This document shows positions 16,135 through 22,432 of a stretch of DNA of 34,257 bases, piece by piece. The notes under the pieces are model-generated. The model did not search any database, was not told where the DNA came from, and worked only from the letters and a program-made list of their open reading frames with translations. Position 1 is the stretch's first letter. Each line of letters begins with the position of its first letter. The DNA comes from an uncultured Prevotellaceae bacterium (GTDB taxonomy: Bacteria > Bacteroidota > Bacteroidia > Bacteroidales > Bacteroidaceae), in contig CACYQO010000073.1 of the NCBI GenBank assembly GCA_902776545.1, positions 1 to 34,257 of the forward strand. Reading direction: 5' to 3'. A program made the translations under genes and the position numbers.

Positions 16135-17060
16135 TGATTACCAAATTAACAAATAAGACAGCGGCAGGAGTAATCTCTTTCCTCTTTCCACTTTCCTCTT
16201 TCCTCCTGACATCCTGCAAGAGCGGTGACCAGGACTTCCCCGATTTCGAATCTCAGACGTGTTACTTCGCCAAGCAGTATCCCGTCCGTACGGTAGAGTT
16301 GGGCAATGACCTGTACGTTGATCTGACACGTGACAATCAGCACAAGGTTCAGATTCAGGCCACCATGGGCGGTGCCTACAGCAATCCGCGTGACATTACC
16401 ATCGATTTCAGCGTTGAAGCTTCGCTGTGTGAAGGTCTTACCTTCGCAGACGGGACGGAGGTTACTCCGATGCCGGAGAGATATTACAGGCTGCTGGGCA
16501 ATCAGATTGTGATTCCTAAGGGTGAGTCTGTCGGCGGCGTGGAGGTACAGTTAGAGGATGACTTCTTTGACGATCCTCTGTCGGTCACCAACCACTATGT
16601 GATTCCCGTCCGGATGATCAAGGCTACGGGTGTCGATTCCATCCTTTCTGAGAAGAACTTCGTGCTCTATGCCGTGAAGTATGTGAACAGGTATCACGCT
16701 GAGTATCTCATTAACGGGGATCTTCAGGGCGCTACGGCTTTCGTCACTACGAAGGGCCTGAACACTTCACTGATGACCTATGCTGCCAAGGATGCGGCCG
16801 GCAAGGCCCACAACTGTGAGCTGCAGCTGAACTTCGACAACAGCGGCAACTGCACCGTTACTACGAATACCGAGGGCTTCACGGCGAGCGGTTCGGGCCG
16901 CTTCGTCGAGGCTGACGAGTCACAGCTTGTCGGCAACCGCCATCCTGACACGCTGTATCTTGACTTCCAGGTGTCGAACGACGGCCTCGGCATCAGTGCT
17001 TCAGAGAAGTATGTGCTGACTGTCAAGACCCGCGGTGTGAAGTCAGAGACTTTTAAGTAA
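16134..17060 (+). CDS. DUF1735/DUF4361-type surface lipoprotein
   Basis: This is a 308-aa lipoprotein with lipobox LLTSC (Cys28). After the lipobox the first half (about 45-150; VRTVELGNDLYVDLTRDNQH, then VIPKGESVGGVEVQL) resembles the DUF1735/BT_3987-like N-terminal beta-sandwich. The second half (FVLYAVKYVNRYHAEYLING onward) resembles DUF4361. Such proteins are common after susD in polysaccharide loci and are thought to help hold glycan at the cell surface; no catalytic motif is visible. Its position matches XusE-like lipoproteins in xylan loci. The signal-peptide core is encoded by the CTCTTTC repeat shared with susD2. It is followed after 18 bp by the GH10-like gene. The domain calls are from memory of sequence patterns. 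Confidence 0.8.
   Translation: MITKLTNKTAAGVISFLFPLSSFLLTSCKSGDQDFPDFESQTCYFAKQYPVRTVELGNDLYVDLTRDNQHKVQIQATMGGAYSNPRDITIDFSVEASLCEGLTFADGTEVTPMPERYYRLLGNQIVIPKGESVGGVEVQLEDDFFDDPLSVTNHYVIPVRMIKATGVDSILSEKNFVLYAVKYVNRYHAEYLINGDLQGATAFVTTKGLNTSLMTYAAKDAAGKAHNCELQLNFDNSGNCTVTTNTEGFTASGSGRFVEADESQLVGNRHPDTLYLDFQVSNDGLGISASEKYVLTVKTRGVKSETFK
16175..16202 (+). repeat. CTCTTTC heptamer repeat, 4 units, encoding the lipoprotein signal core
   Basis: CTCTTTC-CTCTTTC-CACTTTC-CTCTTTC encodes the ISFLFPLSSFL stretch, followed by CTCCTGACATCCTGC as in susD2. The shared block suggests the signal region was copied between the two genes. Confidence 0.9.
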
Positions 17061-17078
17061 TCAAGAAACAAGTAAGCT

Positions 17079-18665
17079 ATGAAACAGAAACTATTTTCAA
17101 TCGGTTGTCTGCTGGGCCTCTTTGCAGCGACGGCACTGATGACGGGATGCGCCAAGGAGTTTGACAATTCTTCTGCTGCCGGCGAGAAACCTGCATCTGT
17201 CGCAGAGGCTGAGCGCCTGGCTTCGTACGGCACATTAGTGACCTATATCGACGCTGCCAATTTCCATTTGGGCAATACATTAGCATCTTCAGAATTCGAT
17301 GAGAGAACTGCGGCCGCCTCGCTGACACTCTCCAACTTCAATGATGTGGTGATTCCCGACCTCTTCGTCCACAGCCAGCAGGTGGATAATGAGGGCAATA
17401 TCAATATGCTCTTAGCAGCCTCGATGGCCAAGGATGTCTGCGAGAAGGGTATCAACGTGTTTGCTCCCGCTCTCTGCGCCAGCACCAACATCAATACGAC
17501 CTATCTCTCTCAGCTGATTGCGCCGGAGACGGTCGAAGAGGATGAGGTGACGGGCTATGATGTCATCGACTTCGAGGGGGATGCATCAGGCACCACTTAT
17601 CCTCTGATGAAGGCTACCGGCGACGAGGGCAAGGGCTCTGCAGTCGTGGAGGATGATCCTGACGCCCAGTCGGGGCATGTGGTCCATGTCACCAAGACGA
17701 ATAACTCTTATGTCGCCATCACCTATCAGTTCCCCGAGGGACGCAAATTGGGCGACTACTCTGAAATGACGCTCGACTATAAGGCTGTGAATGCTACGGC
17801 GCTGAACCAGAAGATCTTCTTCGCCATGGGCGGCAAGAACGCCGAGTTCAAGAGCCCTAAGGATTTCGGCTGCGAACAGAATGCCTGGGGCCGCGGGCTG
17901 ATCAACATCGACTTTGAGGCACTGGCCTTCTCTGACGACCAGAAAGGACAGACGGAGGTGACTGTCGTCTTGGGTCCGAAGCTGCTGAACTGCGACTACC
18001 TGGTGGATAACATCTCGTTCAAATACAAGTATCGCCCGACCTATGAGGTGGAGAAGACTCCTGAAGAGAAGTTCCAGATTATCGGCGGCGCCCTGAGCGA
18101 CTATATCGCTGCCGCTATGGAGGCTGCTCCCCTGATCAACTACTGGACGGTTGCCGACTGCCCTGTCACGTCTGCTGCAGACCTGATCTGGAAACAGACC
18201 TTGGGTGAGACCTATTTCGCCTATGCGGCACAGAAGATGCGCGAGCAGCGCGGCGATGCCAAACTGTTCGTGAGCGAATATCTGATGGATTCTGACGTAC
18301 GTGCTGAGCTGTTGCACCTTCTGACGGCTAACGCTGCCGGCATGGATCAGATCAATGGTATCGACGCGCTGGTCACGATTGATGCCGCCTCGTTTGATGC
18401 GAACGGATTTGCTACGATGCTGAAGGAACTGGCTGCTACCGGCAAGCTAATCCGCCTGACCATCCAGACCGTCTCTGGTACGGATGCGGAGGCTGGCACG
18501 GCTCTGGCTCAGGCAGTCGCTGCCTACAAACAGCAGGTACCGGGCGGCCAGCAGTACGGCATCACTTTCGGGGCTGTGGTAGAATCGGCTGCCAATGCCG
18601 GTCTGTGGTCAACTGCCCTGAACCGTAAGTCGCCTTACGCCAGCCTGGCAGATGCCTTGCAGTAG
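17079..18665 (+). CDS. Catalytically degenerate GH10-like lipoprotein with inserted CBM4-like domain (probable glycan-binding protein)
   Basis: This 528-aa lipoprotein (lipobox LMTGC, Cys24) has the layout of the Xyn10C-type GH10 xylanases of Bacteroidota: first barrel half (about 45-155, NFNDVVIPDLFVHSQQV), an inserted CBM4-like beta-sandwich (about 160-320, starting DVIDFEGDASG), then the second barrel half (LGETYFAYAAQKMREQRGDA, GITFGAVVESAANAGLW, LNRKSPYASLADAL). The catalytic sites are lost. Where the acid/base motif WDVVNE is expected there is WTVADC (Cys361), and where the nucleophile ISELD is expected there is LTIQT (Ile462). The GHTLCWH motif is also gone. It is therefore very unlikely to hydrolyse xylan and probably binds it at the surface. 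It is the last gene of the SusCDCD operon. Confidence 0.85.
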   Translation: MKQKLFSIGCLLGLFAATALMTGCAKEFDNSSAAGEKPASVAEAERLASYGTLVTYIDAANFHLGNTLASSEFDERTAAASLTLSNFNDVVIPDLFVHSQQVDNEGNINMLLAASMAKDVCEKGINVFAPALCASTNINTTYLSQLIAPETVEEDEVTGYDVIDFEGDASGTTYPLMKATGDEGKGSAVVEDDPDAQSGHVVHVTKTNNSYVAITYQFPEGRKLGDYSEMTLDYKAVNATALNQKIFFAMGGKNAEFKSPKDFGCEQNAWGRGLINIDFEALAFSDDQKGQTEVTVVLGPKLLNCDYLVDNISFKYKYRPTYEVEKTPEEKFQIIGGALSDYIAAAMEAAPLINYWTVADCPVTSAADLIWKQTLGETYFAYAAQKMREQRGDAKLFVSEYLMDSDVRAELLHLLTANAAGMDQINGIDALVTIDAASFDANGFATMLKELAATGKLIRLTIQTVSGTDAEAGTALAQAVAAYKQQVPGGQQYGITFGAVVESAANAGLWSTALNRKSPYASLADALQ

Positions 18666-18679
18666 TCACTCATAACGCT

Positions 18680-18705
18680 GCCTGGGAAGACCTGTTTTCT
18701 CAGGC
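18680..18705 (+). terminator. Hairpin after the GH10-like gene (possible terminator)
   Basis: GCCTGGGAA (18680-18688) pairs with TTCTCAGGC (18697-18705), 9 bp including one G-U. No T-run follows, so termination strength is uncertain. It lies 15 bp after the stop of the last gene in the SusCDCD operon. Confidence 0.4.
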
Positions 18706-18736
18706 AACGCTATATTGCAACATCAGGGCAATGTAA

Positions 18737-18781
18737 TGAGACGTTTTTCTATGGCTGTTATATAATAAGTTTGTACTTTTG
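18737..18781 (+). promoter_or_regulatory. Promoter of the 18851 gene with operator-like TGAGACGTTT
   Basis: The -7 box TACTTTTG (18774-18781) fits TAnnTTTG. No good -33 is visible. TGAGACGTTTTTCT at 18737 lies 37 bp upstream of the -7 box, the same arrangement as at susC1 (38 bp) and GH115 (37 bp). Confidence 0.68.
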
Positions 18782-18850
18782 CAGCCGAAAAGTGAGAATG
18801 ATCGTTTAAACAAAAAAATAACATTCATTATTAACTAAAATTTATTGATT

Positions 18851-19588
18851 ATGAAGATTTTTACTAAATCAGTTTTTGCAGCTATCGCAATGATGGCAGG
18901 TGTAACAACAGCAAACGCACAGGACGAGTGGATGGATCCTGAGCAGTGGGTAGAGGTAGTGCCCGAAATGTGGTTCCAGTGGAGCAATCCTGATGACGAG
19001 ACACATTGTACTAAGGAAGCCGAGATGACAGGTGAGATGACTCCTGCCTGGAATTTGAACGCTGAAATCGGCGCTGGTTCTTGTATCCTCGGTGCAGAGA
19101 ATGTGACATACAACCTGTATGCTGACATCTCTGAGTATGACAAGCTGATCATCTTCGGTACTGGTGGTCCTGGTATGCGCGTTATGTGTAACCGCGTTAT
19201 CAACGAGGGTGCTTGGAAGAACCTGGTTGTTGGTTTCAATGCAGACGATCCCCACTGGAATGCTGACCTGGAGTGCCTGGCTATCGACCTGGAAGAGCTC
19301 AAGACCATGACTCTGACCGCTAATGGCGATGGTGATGAGGAAGGTTATAAGACCGGTGACGAGCGTGTTGACGATTTCTGCCACCTGCACTGCCTGAAGA
19401 ACGCCTGGGGTGGTGAGTTCCCTGTAACTGTGACTGCTGTCTATCTCTGGAAGGGTGGTCAGACTGCCATCAAGGCCGTGAAGAATGTGAAGAAAGACAA
19501 TGCTTACTACAACCTGCAGGGTATGCGCATTGCTAATCCTTCTAAGGGCCTGTTCATCCAGAACGGTAAGAAGGTGATCCTGAAATAA
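18851..19588 (+). CDS. Small secreted beta-rich protein (CBM-like) with C-terminal sorting-type tail
   Basis: This is a 245-aa secreted protein of unknown function. I chose ATG 18851 over the upstream TTG because the signal peptide MKIFTKSVFAAIAMMAG...ANAQ then begins normally. The mature part is acidic and aromatic-rich at the start (WVEVVPEMWFQW) and shows a beta-sandwich pattern (YADISEYDKLIIFGTGGPG, HLHCLKNAWGGEFPVTVTAV) like carbohydrate-binding modules attached to Prevotella glycosidases. Six cysteines are present. The last 26 residues (YNLQGMRIANPSKGLFIQNG, then KKVILK) match the C-terminal tail found on many secreted Prevotella proteins. It has its own promoter carrying the locus operator motif and its own terminator, so it is probably co-induced with the locus and may be made in large amounts. 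A binding role is inference. Confidence 0.8.
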   Translation: MKIFTKSVFAAIAMMAGVTTANAQDEWMDPEQWVEVVPEMWFQWSNPDDETHCTKEAEMTGEMTPAWNLNAEIGAGSCILGAENVTYNLYADISEYDKLIIFGTGGPGMRVMCNRVINEGAWKNLVVGFNADDPHWNADLECLAIDLEELKTMTLTANGDGDEEGYKTGDERVDDFCHLHCLKNAWGGEFPVTVTAVYLWKGGQTAIKAVKNVKKDNAYYNLQGMRIANPSKGLFIQNGKKVILK

Positions 19589-19623
19589 ACGGCATTTGAA
19601 TATATAGTAGATGATTAATTCCG

Positions 19624-19661
19624 AAGAGGGTGTGCACTTTTGAGCACGCCCTCTTTTTTTT
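19624..19661 (+). terminator. Intrinsic terminator after the 18851 gene
   Basis: GAGGGTGTGC (19626-19635) pairs with GCACGCCCTC (19644-19653) with one G-U, extended by two A-T pairs, and is followed by eight Ts. The 327-bp gap from 19589 to 19915 holds this terminator, the GH115 promoter/operator region and the GH115 leader hairpin; I see no gene in it. Confidence 0.92.
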
Positions 19662-19746
19662 GCAAATGCTTCAATGTTTCATGAAGACATCAAAAATGTT
19701 TCAGACGTATCTTTATTTGCTGGTTGTGACATTTTCCAATATGGCA

Positions 19747-19791
19747 TGAAACAAAATTCTTTGGCAAAATTGAAAAACAATCGTACCTTTG
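19747..19791 (+). promoter_or_regulatory. Promoter of the GH115-GH98-CotH operon with operator-like TGAAAC motif
   Basis: TTTG (19760-19763) and TACCTTTG (19784-19791) are separated by exactly 20 bp, a full Bacteroidota promoter. TGAAACAAAATTCT begins at 19747, 37 bp upstream of the -7 box, matching susC1 and the 18851 gene. Inverted copies GTTTCA at 19676-19681 and 19698-19703 could be extra sites. Confidence 0.78.
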
Positions 19792-19836
19792 CACCATAGT
19801 TTTTTCATATGGAGATAGTGAATATTGTTAGTTAAG

Positions 19837-19867
19837 AAAGCCTGGACTTGTGTAAGTCTGGGCTTTT
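19837..19867 (+). promoter_or_regulatory. Terminator-like hairpin in the GH115 leader (possible attenuator)
   Basis: AAAGCCTGGACTT (19837-19849) pairs with AAGTCTGGGCTTT (19854-19866), 13 bp with two G-U pairs and a GTGT loop. The strand continues TCTAAAA. It lies between the promoter at 19784 and the GH115 start at 19916. A terminator-like stem inside a leader suggests attenuation or an mRNA end used by a small RNA; neither can be shown here. Confidence 0.55.
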
Positions 19868-19915
19868 CTAAAAACCAAATCAGTCGTAACCAAGGAATTA
19901 TAACATTATATATAT

Positions 19916-22387
19916 ATGATGAAGAAATTGTTGCTATTGCTGATAGTCGTTCCTCTCTGCGCGCAGGGTCGGAGTTTCAAGGTGCGTAATGCCACTGTCA
20001 GTTATTCCCAGGAGGAACCTAAGCAGGTGCTCCGTGCCATCAATGATCTCCGTCTTGATATTGAGAGAGTGACAGGTGCAGGGAAAGATGACGTAGGGAA
20101 CGAAGGTGGTCAAATCGTCGTAGGTACCTACGGCAGCAAGACCATTGAAAAGCTCATTGCAAAGGGACTGCTGAAGGAACAGGACCTGAAGGACAAATGG
20201 GAGAGTTATGTCATCACTGTGACCAACGAACCTAAGCCCCGTCTGGTGATTGCCGGCAGCAACACCCGTGGTACCATTTATGGCATCTATGAGGTGTCGC
20301 AACGCATCGGTGTCTCGCCTTGGTATTGGTGGGCTGACGTGCCTGTCAGTCAGAATCCGCAGGCCGCTGTCGACTGCGACTACTATGCCTCGGGTGAGCC
20401 GACGGTCAGGTATCGTGGCATCTTCATCAATGATGAGGACTGGGGACTGAAACCCTGGGCTGCGTCGAATTATGAGCGAGAGCTGGGTGACATCGGCCCC
20501 AAGACCTACGCCCGTGTCTGTGAGCTGCTGCTCCGTCTGAAAGCAAATATGTTGGCTCCGGCCATGCATTCGTGTACAGGTGCATTCTATTCTCATCCGC
20601 AGAGTAAGGTGGTTTGCGATTCATTTGGTATCATTATAACGACCTCGCACTGCGAACCTTTGCTGCTGAACAATGCCGCTTCTACGGAATGGGATCAATT
20701 GCGTGATGGCGACTGGAATTATAAGACCAACCGTGAGACCATCTTGCAGAAGTGGGACGACCGTCTTTCGGTGGCCTCCAAATACGAGAATATCTATACC
20801 ACCGCCATGCGCGGGCTGCATGATGCCGGGCTGCGAGGCAACCTGCCCTTGGAAGAGCGCGTACCGCTGATAGCGAAGGTCATCGACGAACAGCGTCAGC
20901 TGTTAGAGAAACATATCGGCAGGCAGGCGACGGAGATCCCGCAGATTTTCGTGCCCTATAAGGAGACCATGGATATCTATGAGAACGGCCTGCAAGTGCC
21001 CGATGATATCACCATCGTCTGGGTCGATGACAACTACGGCTACATGAAGCGTGTGTCGAATCCCGAAGAGCAGCAGCGCAAGGGTAGGGCAGGCGTCTAT
21101 TACCACTTGAGTTATCTTGGGGCTCCGCATGACTATCTGTGGCTCAACACAACGCCGCCGGTGCTGATGTACGAGGAACTGAAGAAGGCCTACGACAACG
21201 GGGCAGACCGTTACTGGCTGCTCAACGTGGGCGACATCAAACCCATGGAACTCGGCATCCAGACCTTCATGGACATGGCCTGGAATATCCACGCCTTCGA
21301 CTTCGACACCGCCAACCGCCATCAGGCCGACCTCCTCACCCGCCTTTTCTTAAGTAATCATAAAGCTCAAAGCTCAAAGTTCTTCGCAGAGCGAAGCGGC
21401 AAAGCCGAGCGCAAAGTTCAAAGTCTCCTCGACACTTACTACCGTCTCGCCTGGAGTCGTAAGCCAGAATTCATGGGTTGGGAGTTCGAGTGGGACGATG
21501 AGGCTCACACAGGTTTGAAACCCACAGAGTATTCTTTCCTGAACTACGATGAAGCCCAGCACCGTTTGTCTGACTACCAGTGCATCTCCGACGAAGCGGA
21601 AAGACTGTCAGATGGCAGTGCGGCATGGTTTGAGATGGTGCAGTTCCCCATGCAGGCCGCCTATCAGATGAATCGTAAGTTCCTCATGGCGCAGCTGAAT
21701 CATGAACTTCTCGCCCAGGGACGTAGGGCAGAGGCCAACTGGGCTGCACGCCAGTCGCAGATTGCCTACGACAGCATCAATACGCTCAATCGTCGTTACA
21801 ACAGTCTGCTCGACGGCAAGTGGCGTGGTATGATGGCTCTGGCTCCGGGCTGGTGTGCCCTCTACCAGAAGATGCCGGATGTCGCTTTTTCCGAGGGAGC
21901 GGGAATGACGCCTGTCGATTTGTCGCCTCAGGATGAGCCGCTGCAGGGCTGTCAGATGCTCAACCTCGCTCAGTTTGCTTCAAAGTCTGACGACGCAAGG
22001 CTCATCAAAGGTCTTGGCTACGATTGGCAAGTGATGCAGTTAGGCTCTGCCACCTATGATTTTGATGCCGTTGATGCCGACAGCGTTGATGTGTTCTTTT
22101 ATACGGTTCCTTTTTGGCCGCTGTATGCCGGAAAGAGTAACTGTGTGAGTGTGACTGTTGACGGAAGTCAGCCCCAGACGTTTGAGAATAAGTTCAAGGA
22201 GTATGACCGTAATTGGAAGGATCAGGTCATGCGAAACGGTGCTCTCTGCCGTCTGCGTTTTGCTGTCGACAGGAGCAAACGTTCCCATACCGTCACCTTC
22301 CAGGCCCTCGACCCAGGTCAGATGCTCCAGAAGGTCATCATCGACTGGGGCGGTCTGCAACCGTCTTACCTCGGTCCTAACAATTAG
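19916..22387 (+). CDS. GH115 xylan alpha-1,2-(4-O-methyl)glucuronidase
   Basis: GH115 enzymes remove (4-O-methyl)glucuronic acid from internal and terminal xylose units of glucuronoxylan. The 823-aa product is of family length with signal peptide MMKKLLLLLIVVPLCAQG. Family sequence is clear: an N-terminal alpha/beta domain (RLVIAGSNTRGTIYGIYEVS, GVSPWYWWADVPV), then YRGIFINDEDWGLKPWA (Glu174 within NDEDW), FVPYKETMDIY (Glu350), IVWVDDNYGYMKRVS, HLSYLGAPHDYLWLNTTPP, and the C-terminal beta domain. It is the first gene of an operon with GH98 (45-bp gap) and CotH-like genes. A heptamer repeat block interrupts the coding region at 21362-21426. It lacks the C-terminal tail seen on neighbouring secreted proteins, so it may be periplasmic. 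It is the clearest marker of xylan as the target. Confidence 0.94.
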   Translation: MMKKLLLLLIVVPLCAQGRSFKVRNATVSYSQEEPKQVLRAINDLRLDIERVTGAGKDDVGNEGGQIVVGTYGSKTIEKLIAKGLLKEQDLKDKWESYVITVTNEPKPRLVIAGSNTRGTIYGIYEVSQRIGVSPWYWWADVPVSQNPQAAVDCDYYASGEPTVRYRGIFINDEDWGLKPWAASNYERELGDIGPKTYARVCELLLRLKANMLAPAMHSCTGAFYSHPQSKVVCDSFGIIITTSHCEPLLLNNAASTEWDQLRDGDWNYKTNRETILQKWDDRLSVASKYENIYTTAMRGLHDAGLRGNLPLEERVPLIAKVIDEQRQLLEKHIGRQATEIPQIFVPYKETMDIYENGLQVPDDITIVWVDDNYGYMKRVSNPEEQQRKGRAGVYYHLSYLGAPHDYLWLNTTPPVLMYEELKKAYDNGADRYWLLNVGDIKPMELGIQTFMDMAWNIHAFDFDTANRHQADLLTRLFLSNHKAQSSKFFAERSGKAERKVQSLLDTYYRLAWSRKPEFMGWEFEWDDEAHTGLKPTEYSFLNYDEAQHRLSDYQCISDEAERLSDGSAAWFEMVQFPMQAAYQMNRKFLMAQLNHELLAQGRRAEANWAARQSQIAYDSINTLNRRYNSLLDGKWRGMMALAPGWCALYQKMPDVAFSEGAGMTPVDLSPQDEPLQGCQMLNLAQFASKSDDARLIKGLGYDWQVMQLGSATYDFDAVDADSVDVFFYTVPFWPLYAGKSNCVSVTVDGSQPQTFENKFKEYDRNWKDQVMRNGALCRLRFAVDRSKRSHTVTFQALDPGQMLQKVIIDWGGLQPSYLGPNN
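21362..21426 (+). repeat. In-frame AAAGCTC/AAAGTTC heptamer repeat block within GH115
   Basis: AAAGCTC-AAAGCTC-AAAGTTC at 21362-21382 is followed by a GC-rich piece (GCAGAGCGAAGCGGCAAAG) and then AAAGTTC-AAAGTCT at 21413-21426. It encodes about residues 483-507 (HKAQSSKFFAERSGKAERK), a polar insert before the conserved DTYYRLAWSRKPE. It looks like an intergenic repeat that has entered the gene in frame at a loop. Confidence 0.75.
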
Positions 22388-22432
22388 GATATATGCGATA
22401 TAAGTCGAAATCTAATTAACAGAACAGGAAAT

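Noticed and set aside
17079-18665. Annotation as an active GH10 endo-xylanase
   Set aside because: The fold matches, but both catalytic glutamates and the surrounding motifs are replaced.
18845-18850. TTG at 18845 as the start of the CBM-like protein
   Set aside because: The ATG at 18851 gives a normal signal peptide beginning MKIFTK; the extension adds only two residues.
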